64,000 bases of DNA, from positions 12,276,001-12,340,000 of the forward strand of contig OZ316893.1 of NCBI GenBank assembly GCA_973895155.1. Direction: 5' to 3'. Source of the DNA: Marsupella aquatica. Its lineage: Eukaryota; Marchantiophyta. Made by a program: the position numbers and the translations under genes. The notes beneath the pieces were generated by a model, which worked only from the letters and a program-made list of their open reading frames with translations, ran no database searches and was not told where the DNA came from. Below are positions 1 through 12,771 of the stretch, piece by piece. Position 1 is the stretch's first letter. Each line of letters begins with the position of its first letter.

Positions 1-225
1 GAGGTAGAACCAAGGCTCATTGTTATGGAGCCACTTGAGAGATAGGGAGAGCTTACACTGTGGAGACTCGGTATAGCCGACGGGCTTAGAGTTCAGTAAA
101 GCTCTCTTGTGTGTTCCCGTGGACGTAGCCTCAAGGAGGTGAACCACGTATCTCTTGTGTCGACTATTGTGCGTTGGATGGTTCATGGGCTTGTCGTTGC
201 GATCGTCGTCTATGCTCAACACTTC
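1..225 (+). mobile_element. 3' part of a Copia-like LTR (cut by the window edge)
   Basis: The segment carries the layout of plant Copia LTR 3' ends: a purine-rich stretch, then GTGGACGTAGCC at about 120, a short gap and GAACCACGTA at about 141, then TCTTGTGTC. A diverged version of the same module lies at 52430-52470. The element probably ends near 223 in CAACA. No gag or pol sequence is visible, so this is a solo LTR or the edge of an element lying left of the window. The call rests on recalled motif layout, not on alignment. Confidence 0.45.
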
Positions 226-424
226 TGAAAATTTCCCTTTCCCGTATGATGGAGTAAGCAAATAATCTCTGAAATAATGCTCAACAATCCACAGCATGTT
301 GTTAAATTCAACAATGAAAACTATTCACTTTAAATTTACAAAATCATAATTTTAATGGAATGCATTCAGCTCACTGCATCTGATGAAAATGAACACTGAA
401 ATAAACATGTCAACCATTAATTAC

Positions 425-3400
425 CTGAAGATTTGTAATGATCTGTCCAAATCTTTTTGAACAAACTCAGGAACAAGATCGGGTATGAGTTTTTGCAATT
501 GTTCCCACATGTGCCACCTTGGAATGGCTGCTGCCTCAAAATAGTATCCAAAGTCATACTTGGTATACGAACTTAGGCCTTCTAAACCATTTAACACTGG
601 TGTAACAAAATCTTCCAGCATTGCATCTGATAATCCCAATTTTGCTTCTCTTCGATGTTGAAGGAATTCCAGATCTGCACAAGCAACTGTAGCATCCATT
701 TTATTGCGTTCCTCTACTAAAACGGCATCAAAATTTTCCCAAAAGATTGCCATGGCTTGATTTGGTGCTTGATCCACAGGCAACTTTATGCCTTTATCCA
801 ATTTTTGAAGCCGCTCTTGTGTTGCACAATACGCATCTAGCAGGGCTGATGTCTCTGTCTCACTTGTTATAAGATCGGCCTCAAATCGGTCATTCTCGGG
901 TGTGCCTGTACAATCACAAAATAGTTCTAAAAATATTCAACCATCCACTCAAGCCTACATATTGTAAGAATCAATCCAAACCCGAATCAAAATCCTGAAC
1001 TCTAAATCCTGAACCCTAATCAACACACAATTCTGACATTTTCACTTACGTCTTTGTAGTAATCTTGATTGTCTTTCAATAACCTCTTCATTTTCCAATA
1101 TAATGGGACTATGAACAGTCCCTACAAGGCTTACTTCATTCTCATGTCTTGAAGATCCAAAGACTAGGGCTCCTTGTGCAGGTATAGCTTCGTTCAAAAC
1201 ACCTCTGGTTCTTGAAGTTTGAAATGAATGAGCTCGTAAAGGTAAAGTTGGCAGTAATAATGCACCTGTATCATGTTTCACAATTACCCAACACATTAGG
1301 GTTGGATTGTCAGATTGCTGTCACTCACATAGCCACTCTGTACCCTTTTTAATATATATTATGATTTCATGGCAGCACTGTTAACCTACTAACGCCTTAC
1401 TGTAGACATCTTGAAAAGCCTTACATACTACAGTAAAGCATCTCAAAGCTTGGTATCCAGATTGAGCTTCGGCCATAACTATTACTCAAGACTTAGATAT
1501 ATAGAAACTTTACAAAAGTTGTATGAGGTCAGGCAAGGGAATCCACATGAAGAGACCAGAGCATCTAATGGAGAGCAATAGAGCAATAATTAGCACGCTG
1601 AGAAAAGCAAAATAATGTCTTGACAATTCCTTATACAAAAGTTGACCAAAAGACCGATGACTTAGTATGCCAATGATTTACCATTTAATTACTCTACTCT
1701 CCTAAATGCAGGTGTACATTATGATCAGAACTGTGATGAGTGCGATATGATTTCATTTTACTCAGCAGAACTAAAGAATGTTTTTTGCTTCAAAGCTTTG
1801 GCTGGCTGCACACAAGCCTATGATGCTAGACACTCCATTTGTTCCTCATACTAATCAGCGTTGATGGAAAATACCATGGCTGCTATGGCTTGAAGTGTGT
1901 ACTAAGGGTCTTCCTCTTGAGCTAAGAAAACATGTACAAACTTGCTTCAACACGCTTGCAATAAAAAACTCATTGGTCGGTAGTCGATCTTGAAGTGGCC
2001 AAACTTTCAAGATTCCCCAATGCTTTCATCAGTTAATTGTTTTGTTGCACTAAAATGCAAAAGAAGGAAACACCTGAAGCGGGATTGGGACCACAAGTAA
2101 GCTTTGGAGCATCAATCACCCCACAACAAGGCAGACAAACAGAACACCACCAGAAGCGCACAACAAAAACCATGTTGGTCAAAAATTGAGGGGATGCGGT
2201 ACAAAATGCACAACCAAGAAGAGCAATCATTTGCAGCCCATAGCCTCATTCAGAACATGCTTTCATAGATCTTACATATGCATGCTGTGCAATACTAATT
2301 TCATAGGTACACCTACAAACTAACCCCCACCCATGCTAACATGTAAGAAATTGAATAATTATTAAACTAAAGTGATCTATGGTCAAGGAAACTCAAAGGA
2401 TGCACGTACTTGAGTCACCATGGGGTGAAGACGAGCTGTCATTGGGCTGGGTTTGAAACTCAGAAGTCGAAGGGTTTCCCAATTGAGGTGACGAGCTCGT
2501 TAATGGAGATGACAAATTAGAGGATCTTCTTGACAGATTTTGCGGGGCTTCAAACCAGAACAATGCAATAAGCAATTAGATACCTAATTTGATCAATTAC
2601 ATAGAAGTTACACTGTATAATCCATAAAGCTTCATGGTGTATTTTTCACATCAATGGAGCTAGAAATGATTTACCTGTTACTCAATATTACTTGTGCATC
2701 GATCAAGACAAATGAAGTTGATATCCTTACCTGTCAAAGTTATTGTGGGGTCGTGCAAGTTTTCTGTCTCCTCAATCCCTTCAGACTCAGAAGCTGCAAA
2801 GCTCGAGTTTGAGCTCTCTCTTTGAGTGTTAGAATTCCATGACTGTGAAGGACTTTGCACATGTTCTGTTTCATTTTCAAATGCCTGACGATGCTCTGTC
2901 GTTGGAGAATCTTCTGAATAGACAAAAGTTTCAACTAATATGCAAATCATATCCAAAGACTTGCTGGGAAAGAGCAGAAAAATGTCATAATCTAAGAATC
3001 TAGTAACAATGATGACAAAAATGTTTGCTTGCTTTACCTGAACGTGCAGTCGAGTGACCATGGATATTTCGTCTGGTATCTCGTTTACATCGACGTGTTC
3101 CTTGTGAAGGCACAATAATTGTTGCACCTGAACAACCAGCCGCCTCAACATGGTAATGTCTTATTTGTTGTGGCGTCATTTGACAAGAGGGGTCTGGAAT
3201 GTATACTACTTTATCAAACCGAGACACGTTTCTCCATTCGGTGTCCCCCGATAGAAAATATGAATCTAGTGTTGCACCACCTAGTTTGTCCAGGTCGTCT
3301 TTGTGTTGCCCAACATTTGTCATTCTCAAAAAGCATCCTAATATGTCAGCGTAACCAGTATTTTGGGCCCATTCTTGAGATGCCACAATTTCCCGAATAT

Positions 3401-3941
3401 GCCACTGAGCAGTATTTTCCCGGAATTGACCTCCATCATAGACACCACCCCAAGGCGTTGACCCAGGTAGACTAACATATATTGGAGGCCTGAATTTTTT
3501 CACTCTTCGCATGTAGCAACTCTGATTGCCTGTGTCCACTTGTTGTGCCTCCCAAATTTGTTGAGGACAATATATAGCACGACTCACTGGTTTATCATAA
3601 TTCCTTTGATTGCAAATTATTGGAGGAGGTCTCGCAATCATCTGTCTCCTTCCTCTGTTTGCCCCACCTCCACCTCTGTTCCCTCCACCTCCACGTCTAT
3701 TTGATCCACGTCCAGATTCTCCTTCAGGTTGATAATTGTATTGGTGATACGAGGTTGGGAATGTTGGAAATTCATATAGTGGAAGTGTCACTGGCTCAGT
3801 AGTTTCTCGAGGACCCGATTGTGTACTAGTTCCTAGTGGGATCATCCTTGAATTTCTGTTGTATCCTTGGACAGGGTTTCTCTGACGAGGATCTCGACTA
3901 TCAGTAGGTTCATCCATATTGCAATTCTGAATGCAACGCAA
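425..3941 (-). CDS. Five-exon gene of unknown function with an RGG-rich region (3' end open)
   Basis: I do not recognise this protein. Five exons join in phase through consensus splice sites: 3941-3038, 2913-2731, 2547-2410, 1265-1050 and 905-425. They give more than 630 residues with no stop. ATG is possible at 3941 or 3917; from 3917 the protein starts MDEPTDSRDP. Residues 68-91 are a Gly/Arg-rich RGG-type segment, which in other proteins often binds RNA. A dense region of about 200 residues follows, with Trp, Tyr and Cys and the motif PWGGVYDGG. Exons 2 and 3 encode Ser-rich, probably disordered sequence. Exon 5 encodes a charged, probably helical domain (WENFDAVLVEERNKMDA). Exon 5 ends in GT at 424-423, so at least one more exon lies left of it, possibly outside the window. 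It could be a host gene or a domesticated transposon gene. The intact phase over five exons argues for a real transcript. Confidence 0.6.
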
Positions 3942-4863
3942 GATTGAAACCCAAGATCCAAATGGCCAAGAACCTGAGGCTCTGCTCTAGTTCATTACTA
4001 CTTTTGCGAACAGAGTGCAAAGTGTCAAGCTCAAAGGTAGAATCACCGAGTAGTACAAATTATCTTATATTATGAGCAGAAAGTAATAGATGTTGTTAGA
4101 GTACAGCCACCATTTCAAGAATTTGGTGAACATTAGTATCACATTAACTTCCAGTACATATCATATTTGTTAAAAATCATCTCATCATAATGAAGACTAG
4201 CTACCGCAGCTCTTTTTAGTAGCTCTTTTTAGCCCTCGGATACATAATTGCCAAAAGCAGGTTACCGTATTTCTTATTTTCTTTAGAAGACACTGCTACG
4301 CATGTAAGATGATTGAACTATTGTAAACTATAGTATTGTAGCTAGTAGTACACTCCAAACTATTCAAAGTTAGAGACATGCATGAAAGAAATAAGTATTT
4401 TAAAATTGTGTCGATTATTAAGGTCCAATTAGAGACATGCAAAATTTATAATTAACAAGAACTTTACATGTCACCAAACAATTATGTTTGTTGGATTTGA
4501 CTTGTCAATGGTGAAGAGTGGGCATCGTGACTTATTCCCCTAGTGAAGGTTGGAAAAACTAGTGTGAAGAATATGATTGGTTCATGTGCACGAATGATAC
4601 ATATTTTTTGGTGCCAAATTCCAATAGAAAGTTTGATAGTAAACAAGGCAATAACTATTACAAAAAAATCCCTACCATTGATATCTATTGATGAATGGTC
4701 AGTAATTTGTAACATTGGTTAGTATGCATGAATTTAATTGTAAAAAACAAACATGATGTGGTAGCTTGTGTGACAGTTATAACGCATGTGGGATTCATGC
4801 CATTTGCCACTTGCAAAATGACAATTAATGCTTGTGACAAATTGGGTTGAGCCTCTTATGGGA
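3942..4863. other. Intergenic region, nothing recognised
   Basis: AT-rich sequence upstream of the RGG-rich gene. It presumably holds that gene's promoter, but I see no convincing TATA box, conserved motif, ORF or repeat. Short open frames on the minus strand (4482-4715) have no splice or family support. Confidence 0.4.
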
Positions 4864-5612
4864 TTCAGGGAGACGCTTCAATGATTTGTCATTCAATGCA
4901 CCTCGATTCTCCCCCACATCGGGAAATACCTAATGCTCTCTCCCCATTTTTGTGGCCCCGTTCAGTCTTGTGAAGGGCACAGATTCTGGAGGAGAATCTA
5001 ATGCTCGATTGTTTTAACTAGGCTATTATAACTGAATGTAGTCGGGTGGCCGAGGGATGGAGGCGCAGGGCTGGCCGTGGCAGGGTCCGTGGCAAGTGGT
5101 GAGTCAGGCAAGGGTGCTGGGGCTGGCCGTGGCAGAAAGGAAGGAGGGCGGCGTGTGGGCTGGCCGGGGCCGTCGTGAGTGGTGAGGCAGGCGAGGGCGA
5201 TGGGGCTCGCCATGGCAGAAAGGAAGGAGGGCGGCGTGCGGGCTGGCCGTGGCAGGAAGGAGGGAGGTAGCCGGGTGGCCGAGGGAGGGAGGGACTCAGG
5301 CGGCCAAGGGAGAGGGGCAGTTGTGCGGCCAAGGAGGAAGGGCGCAGGGCTGGCCGTGGCAGGAAGGAGGGAGGAAGGTAGTCGCGGCCGAGGGAGGGAG
5401 AGACTCAATCGGGAGTCGGTAGTCCCGTGCATTCAGGGAGACGAGTCCCTGCATTGTCATTCAATGCACCTCGATTCTCCCCCATAGCCCACCTGAATAC
5501 TCTCTCCATTTTTGTGTCTCACTTTCAAGCCAGCCCCATTTTTGGGTCCCAGTTCAGTTTTGAGGAGGGCACAGATTTTTGATTGAGGAGTTCTAATGTT
5601 TGATGGTTTTAA
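4864..5612. mobile_element. Paired direct repeats around a GC-rich core (TRIM-like or duplication)
   Basis: Two related segments of about 160-180 bp start at 4864 and 5432 with TTCAGGGAGACG. Both continue with TCATTCAATGCACCTCGATT, a CTCTCTCCCCATTTT-like stretch, AGGGCACAGATT and TCTAATG. They are in direct orientation 568 bp apart and flank about 400 bp of GC-rich DNA. Two short direct terminal repeats with a non-coding core is the plan of a terminal-repeat retrotransposon in miniature. I found no clear target duplication or primer-binding site, so a plain local duplication is equally possible. Confidence 0.4.
5040..5430 (+). repeat. GC-rich minisatellite
   Basis: Imperfect repeats built from GGGCTGGCCGTGGCAG, GAAGGAGGGAGG and GGGTGGCCGAGGGAGG. 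The composition differs sharply from the AT-rich flanks. Long open frames on both strands here follow from the repeat composition and are not called as genes. Confidence 0.65.
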
Positions 5613-8600
5613 GTTATTCACAAATAATGTAAAACTATAATATTAATTTTAAAAATATCAATATATTTAATAAAAAATATATAATTATTATAAAATATTA
5701 AATGGTAATGAGCATGGAGAATTGATGCACAGAAGTAGTGTGTGACCTAGTGGTATTGGAGGTCAGTTGAGACTAAGATGTGGCGTGTTAAAGGCACACG
5801 ATGGGCAACTTTTCTTTTCTTTGATTGAGGGCATGGAAAGGAATGAACTTTGGAGGGGGCGGGGGTGTCTCATTGTATTTAAAAATGAAAATGGTAAATG
5901 AGATATATATGGTTCAAGTAGTTTGGAGATAGCAAAAATAACAAAGGAAACACCCATGAGAGCCAGGGAGATAAATTAACCTCTTTTGTTAATTTCCTAT
6001 ACCTGCTCATTGTTGTGAGGTGCCAATCATGTTCCTGGTGGGTAGTTGCTTTCAGTTTTAGGAAGAATCCAACAAAAGAGGTTAGCACAAGAAGCCAACA
6101 AAAGAGGTTAGAAGTCAAAAGGCAAACAATATTAGAGGTGGTGTTGACAAGAGAAGAAAAGCCTTGTGCAACAAGCTGAGAAACCAGTAAGACAAACGAA
6201 AGCCCCTATGAAAAAGGCACAAAAACCAACCCAGCACAAGGCCCCTATGAAGTCCAAAAGTGTGTGGTAGAGAAGACAACAGGGCCAGGAGTGGTAAGTG
6301 TGCTCCAATTGACAGGTTTTGAAAGTTTGCAAGGAATTGGTGCAAGCATGGGTCTGAATTCTTTGAGTGTCTTGACAAATGTGACAACACCTTTGGTACA
6401 CTTGTTTCCCAGGGTAGCCAACTTAGACTATTTCCAACCTTGTATGTAGAAAAGATATGTGATTGAGTGATTAATTGTAGGGTGGTAGACTGCCGTTGGC
6501 TTCTAGGTTTTCTATTGATTTGAAAACAAATTTCATGAATAAAGTTTTGCTTCTTATACAATAAGATGTGTGCTTACCATAAATGGTTTTGAAGATAAAT
6601 GGTTTTTTATGTGATCATGTCTCCTCAACTTTTTTGTTGCTGCTATATGGCGCATCCTTGGTTCATATCCCCAAGTCCAATTTGTTTGGACATTATTTAC
6701 AGACCCCCATGGGAAGTTCCTTCCAAAATCCCTAGCACCACGTTGAGCCACATCAGCAGGAATGGGCCACAAACAAGAAAATGTAGATGTGAAAGAAGAA
6801 CAAAACCTGATGGTTCGTGTTTGTGACAAGGCAAAAAAAACTGTCAATCCCGGTAACTGTAAAAATGATAAAAAAAACTGAAGAGTAAGTTGAAACAAAC
6901 AAAGAACGAGGTAAAGAGTAATTAACACTTGGAAGTTCTAGAATTGATATATCAGTGTTTGCATTAAATGTTAGATTTTTTCTAATTTTAAAAGATTTTT
7001 AAATAAACACTGCTAGAGGACATAGAAACAAACTGTTGGGCTTCAATTCCAAGATTTTGTAATAAGTATTTGGTGAAGTAACAAATTGTTGGGTTTCCAA
7101 AGTTTTGTAATAAATATTTGATAAAGTAAAAACAAACTGTTGGGTTTCCAAGCACTGGTAACTGCAGTAAGTTGTAGATGGTACGTTTTAGATAGCTTGA
7201 GATGACAAAGGGAATGGCTTGATGACTTGAGAAAACATGACAAAGCTAATGGCTACCCTTATACTCTTAGATCTGGCAATTTGCCCCCTCACCCAAGCCA
7301 GTTTTTGGTGAATTTAGTAGGAATATTAAATCACTCCTACAAGTTACAAACAAATCCTGCTACTTATATTATTTGGCAATTCCTCCTACTAATAGATGGA
7401 TTGGGACACAGGGCACATCTGGGAAATTGATAAATCCAGGCAAACATGAAGGCAAACATTGATTTTTGACATTGGCAAGGGACTTTGTAGCTGAGGTGAA
7501 CAGTTCTGTTGACAGACATGACATGTCTTATGCACAAAATTCAATGATAACACCAATTTGTCTCTAAATATCAATGGTTTATAGTCTGAAAATCAACACC
7601 TGAGCTTCAGAATATCATAACAAAATATCGAGTGAAGTTTTAAAGGAGTTGAGTTGGCCTTGACATTGATGCTACTGTTGAAGTGGCTCCTGATATTGGT
7701 GACCCAGGTGAAGAGCCAGCTCAACCCTTGGGGCTGTACAATGTCTTGCAAGGATGAGACACATGGGACAGATTGTAGGAGGTTGAAAAAAATGTTAGTT
7801 TGTAGCTTATGTGAGACAACATCTACTATTCATAGTTGATTAAAGTGAATCAAAGAGATCTTGTTTGCTCAATGTGTTTCAAGAGTACCCCAAACTTCAA
7901 ATGTGAGGAGGAGTTATAAATTTCTGAAGTTTGCTCAATATTTGAGTAGTATATGAAAGGAGTTATAAGTTTCTGAAGTTTTCTCAATGCTTGAATGAGT
8001 AGTAAGTTTTGTAAATTGTAATCAAATATTTTGCACATTTTTAGCTTTTTTATAAGCAAATTTTAACTATTGTCCATTCTTTGTTTTTAACTTAAGTATG
8101 TGTGACACTATTTGACTTGTGACCACAATTAGTGTCATACTATATTAGTGTCACACACCCTAATTACCATCACTTACCTCAAATATAACCTCACAGTAAT
8201 TAGAGTCTGTGAGACTACATACTGTAAAGAGTGTAGTTACCCTTGGAAATATTATAATGGATTAACTAGTAAAACATGCAAGCTGGGAAGCAATGGGGAA
8301 CCATTGGCTAAATGACACTAAGAGAAAATATCTCTTTTTGAATTATAAGTGACCTAGCAATACTTCAGTTGTTAGTGGCCTATAGGTGTCATGCTAATTA
8401 CAAGAGATTTAATCCCAAGATTTTTATAGATTACATAAAGACATGTTAGTGACTAGTCAAACACTGAATCATGTAAATGTTAGTGACTAGTCAAAAAGTC
8501 ACTCATGTGACCATGGTAGGTGAGTCCTAAGGAAGTCATATAAATAGCAGAAGTAGACTTTAGTTGCAAGACATCAGTATACCTTACACCCATTTCATGC

Positions 8601-9577
8601 AAACTAATTTAGACTACACATTTTTTCATGTACACTTGTGAAATAGTGTTTGAATTATTTGTATACCAACACTATATATAATCACAACATTTAGTGTTAT
8701 ATCCATTGCTTTTCTAGGTCCACAGGCATAACAAAGTTACAACTTGAGAATTCCTCCAAGCACTATTCTTCCTCCTTCAACTTCTTCCCTCCTTTTGTAT
8801 TTCAAACTTGTCTTTCTCAATGAATGTATTGCTCACTATGTTAGGGTACAAGGCCTTGGAGGCAGTTTCATTGTTTTTTCACCAGAGCTAATTAATCTAT
8901 CAGCCATGTAACATCCTAAAGCTAGATAGTGTACCAGGGCTCAAAAGGAAAGTCTAGAATTATTTCGTGGTCGCTCGTTTATTCAGAATTTATGCAGGTC
9001 TTTAGTGGAGTCTTCTCTATCTAATCACAGTTCACGTGCTTTTGATTCAAGGTAAGATCCATCCAAAATGTTCCTTTCTTAATGCCCTTTGCAAGTTTTC
9101 CATTTGTATTTTTCAGGACATTCTTGGAGCATTATGCCCACCACAAGATCTGGATCACCTCTTGAGTAAGATTGTCCATTACTTTCACTAAATCAAGAAA
9201 AAATAAAATCTCTCAAGCCTTCAATATAATAAGGTTTTATTTGCTAGACCATTAGGGAAACAACCCCTGCAAATGCAAGCTAAAGCTCTCATTTTTTGGT
9301 CATATTCCATAATGCCAACTAAACATGACTTTACTACATACTTCTAAAGTCTATTTTTTGCCTTCAATATTGTGTTTGGTTTTTTATGGTTTACTGGATT
9401 TTAATGATCCATGCTCCATATTTTTCAATATGGATGCTAAGGCCAGTTGTTCTTGAATATTTTCCAGAAAAGTTGACATTATTTGCTCAATAATCTTGGA
9501 AACTTTTAGTCAATTTTATCAATGCATATGTAGTCGTATAAAATTCAGGAGTCGTAGTGTTTCTTAAGTCAAATTTT
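5613..9577. other. Repeat-poor AT-rich intergenic DNA with small local repeats
   Basis: No gene is supported. Local structure seen: very AT-rich sequence at 5630-5710; an imperfect 51-bp tandem duplication at about 7907-8010 (GGAGTTATAA-TTTCTGAAGTTT); a perfect 11-bp inverted repeat, GTGTGACACTA at 8100-8110 against TAGTGTCACAC at 8146-8156; and a 19-bp direct repeat with TTAGTGACTAGTC at 8443-8461 and 8478-8496. Scattered open frames below 150 codons show no splice or domain signal. Confidence 0.4.
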
Positions 9578-10560
9578 GATTCTAAGCTTGGTTTCCCTGA
9601 AACTTTGTCAACATAGTCGTGGCTCTTTTTTCCAAAATCTGGCAAAGTTTGAGTGCATTCCATGCAGCAAATGTTGCCCTATAAAATTTGAGCAACTCGC
9701 AGCTTTTTTTAGGTCAAATTTTATCGAGTTCATATCTCTTGATCGTTTTGTTTTTTCAATTTCGATTCTGAACTCGGTTTTCCCTGAAACTTTGCCAGCA
9801 CAGTCGTGACTCTTTCTTTTAAAATCTGGTAAAGTTTGAGTGCATTCTGTGCAGCAAATGTTGCCCTACGAAATTCGAGCAACTCGCAGCTATTTTTAGG
9901 TCAAATTTTATCGAGTTTGTATCTCTTGATTGTTTTGTTTTTTCAATTTCAATTCTGAGCTCGGTTTTCCCTGAAACTTTGCCAGCACGGTCGTGACTCT
10001 TTCTTCTAAAATCTGGCAAAGTTTGAGTGCATTCTGTGCAGCAAATGTTGCCCTACGAAATTCGAGCAACTCGCAGCTTTTTTTAGGTCAAATTTTTTCG
10101 AGTTCGTATCTCTTGATCGTTTTGTTTTTTCAGTTTCAATTCTGAGTTCGGTTTTCCCTGAAACTTTGTCAGCACGGTCGTGACTCTTTCTTCTAAGATC
10201 TGGCAAAGTTTGAGTGCATCCTGTGCAACAAATGTTGCCCTACGAAATTCGAGCAACTCGCAACTTTTTTTAGGTCAAATTTTGTCGAGTTTGTATCTCT
10301 TGATCGTTTTGTTTTTTCAGTTTCGATTCTGAGCTCGGTTTTCCTTGAAACTTTGCCAGCACAGTCGTGACTCTTTCTTCTAAGATCTGGCAAAGTTGGA
10401 GTGCATTCTATGCAGCAAATGTTGCCCTACAAAATTTGAGCAACTCGCAGCATTTTTTAGGTGTCATTTTTTGGCAAAGTTTGAGTGCATTTCATCATGA
10501 GAATGCTGCCCTAGAAAATCTGAGAGAGTGACAGGTTTCCTTAGGTCCAATACTATCGAT
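9578..10560 (+). repeat. 187-bp tandem array, five clear units plus a decayed sixth
   Basis: Units begin at 9578, 9764, 9951, 10138 and 10325, with a consensus start GATTCTGAGCTCGGTTTTCC. Each contains CTGGCAAAGTTTGAGTGCAT, GCAAATGTTGCCCTA and CGAGCAACTCGCAGC. A decayed partial unit fills 10470-10560. The period of 187 is not a multiple of three, so the 66-codon minus-strand open frames repeated in each unit are not a repeat protein. The array ends less than 20 bp before the ATG of the first exon of the neighbouring oxygenase-like gene, so it could be its promoter-side repeat or a subterminal array of the mobile element. Confidence 0.85.
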
Positions 10561-10578
10561 TTCAATCTCCCGATCACC

Positions 10579-12771
10579 ATGGCGTTTGACAAGACCACCA
10601 CCATTGTTGATGTGGATGTTCTATTCACAATCTTCAATGGAGAAAGATTTGTAAGTGAAATAATGCTTTCTGAATTTATCTCTTTGGATTAGGTTGTGTT
10701 ATTTCAGTTTGTTTGTCCATGAGCTCATTATGCCCTGTCTGTTACAAGTCGCTTTTACAGATGCAACGTTGACTCTAAAATCAAGTCTCCCATTGCTAAG
10801 TTCATGCACTGGATGACACCCTACTTGATACACCGTATCTTCAATTTTTAGGTATGTTACATACTACCATAGGAGAAATCTTTGTGATTCACATTTTGTA
10901 TGGTGGGCTAATGTTAGCTTTGAATGTGGCTGCTTGCCGTCCAACATAATTTTTGAACTCGGATGACAAGAATTCATTCTAAATTTAAGCTTTTTCCTAG
11001 GTCATAGTCTTTCTATTGCACATAGTTTGACAAATCATTGAGAATTTAAATCATTTTACAGGTTACTCAATATGGAAGGACTGAAAGACAAAATAAAAAA
11101 AAGAAGAAGTGAGACTCCAATTCTAAAGGTAAGATATTTTCTCACTACTAATATACTTTGAGATCATAAAATGTTTGGAATATATTTGAAACCAGTACAC
11201 ATTTTGTGAGGCCAATTCATTGTCAGGTGAATATATTGATCGTTGACCTACTGGGGGGGCGTGACTTCCCGTATAGTGGAAGAAACCTCATTATCCGGTG
11301 GCCGATACAGTCTATATTCTATGGCTGTGTTTTGTGTCCGAAATGTTTAGCATATATTTGATACTCATCGTAGGTTTATATTTGTTATTATTACTGCAAA
11401 TTTAAGATGAAACTCGTTTTTCTTTTATAGGGCAAAAAAATAGTGAAGGTATCTTCCGAGAGGTTCTCTGCAGCATCTCTTTATTTCTGTGAAATCATCA
11501 AGCTTGCTCAAAAAGCTGGCGGGAAAGCAGGACATTTTCATACTAAAATTCTCTATAAGTGGTAGTTAGGCGAATACTATCTTTTCGAATATGGAGTACA
11601 GATATTATCCGAGGGAAACCTAAAAGGAAATCAGTCAACCTTTTTTGATGGTTTTCACAGTTTAAGAAGAGATGGAAGTTGGATTGCTTGGTTTGATGAA
11701 AAATAATGGAGTAGCATCAATCATATGATAATGAATCGTTACAATCTATCATCTGTTGGGAGAGGCTTATCAGATCGGATATAGAAGTTCCGAACTGATC
11801 CAGACATGTATCTAAGAAGTAAGAAAGATCATTACCAGAAATTTGAAAAATCCCGTATAAAGTTTACAAATTTCACCAAGAAATCTTTCGATTTTGTTGG
11901 TAGATTTTCCTCCAGCTATTTGATTGAGGAAGATTTGGAAACACCTTGGGCAAATCGAATTATAGTCTGGAGACCGATGATCGAGCCTTTCTACAAGATG
12001 AATATTTCATCAAGAGTGGAGATTTGGATGGATGGTGATGAAATCATTGGAGGTCGGATGAAAGGAGGTGTTCCAGAGAAAGATAGATCTTTTGTTCAGT
12101 TGTTTGTGGAAGAAATATGGAATAATAAATATACAGTGAAGAGGTCAGATACACGATCTGCATTGAAAAATGTCATGAGGGCAATTGGCCCATTAGTGAA
12201 CTGGCGAGAAGGGAAAGGTAATCATTTTGTGAGCTTCTACCGTAACAAGTTGAAGATATCACAAACACAGGATCCTACTGTGGTTCAATTAGAATTGCTC
12301 TATGAGCAATGTGCACATCGATTACTGTTTGAAATTATTTTTGTTCTTTTCTGTGAACACTTTTGGCCAGTGGTGGAGAGTTTTATTGAGATTATGCCTC
12401 CAATGATGGAACTTAGCAGTGAGCTTTTGGCTTGTTTTTCAAAGCCTGAACTCATGAAAAAAGCCATTCATGCATATCCTTTATTCATCACAAAGGATTA
12501 TTGCAATGAAGTTCATACAGATGTAGATGAAAGCGAGTTTACAATGTTCATGGCATGTAATCCATCGAATGAAAGTAGAGGTGGAGATTTAGTGATGCTA
12601 AAATATGGAATTAAAATTCCAATTTTAGATGGAGATTTGTTTTTTGTTCGGGGTCAAGATCCTCATGCTACATCGTATAGAAGTCCACCAATGAAACCAG
12701 TATATGTAGTTGGAATTGCCGTAAACCAAAAACTTGGCAATGCTTATGAGTTTCAAGGTGAAAATAATTAA
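10579..12771 (+). pseudogene. TET/JBP-like 2-oxoglutarate/Fe(II) dioxygenase, broken by in-frame stops
   Basis: The catalytic half is open from 11806 to 12768 (321 codons). It carries the double-stranded beta-helix signature: HTD as the HxD iron motif (residues about 237-239), then GGDLVMLKYG, GDLFFVRG, and a second iron His in DPHATSY. TET/JBP enzymes oxidise the methyl group of 5-methylcytosine or thymine in DNA. The 2-oxoglutarate-binding residue is uncertain, either Arg five or Lys ten residues after the last His. The frame extends upstream to about 11433 after an AG acceptor but is cut by TAG at 11563, TAA at 11704 and TAG at 11782. A candidate first exon is 10579-10650 (MAFDKTTTIVDVDVLF, then GTAAGT); joins between the two are unclear. 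The stops suggest decay, unless the 321-codon frame alone is translated. Other oxygenase families (prolyl hydroxylase type) are not excluded. Confidence 0.6.

Noticed and set aside
2033-2230. Extra exon of the RGG-rich gene
   Set aside because: It has a donor-like end at 2074, but adding it breaks the phase, whereas joining 2410 directly to 1265 keeps the frame.
4998-5487. Proline/arginine-rich ORFs on both strands
   Set aside because: Both strands are open only because of the GC-rich minisatellite.
9819-10393. Three overlapping 66-codon minus-strand ORFs with nearly the same protein
   Set aside because: They arise from the 187-bp tandem DNA repeat; the period is not a multiple of three and no splice or start signals support a gene.
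9578-10560. CRISPR-like array
   Set aside because: Units are contiguous 187-bp repeats without unique spacers, in a eukaryotic context.
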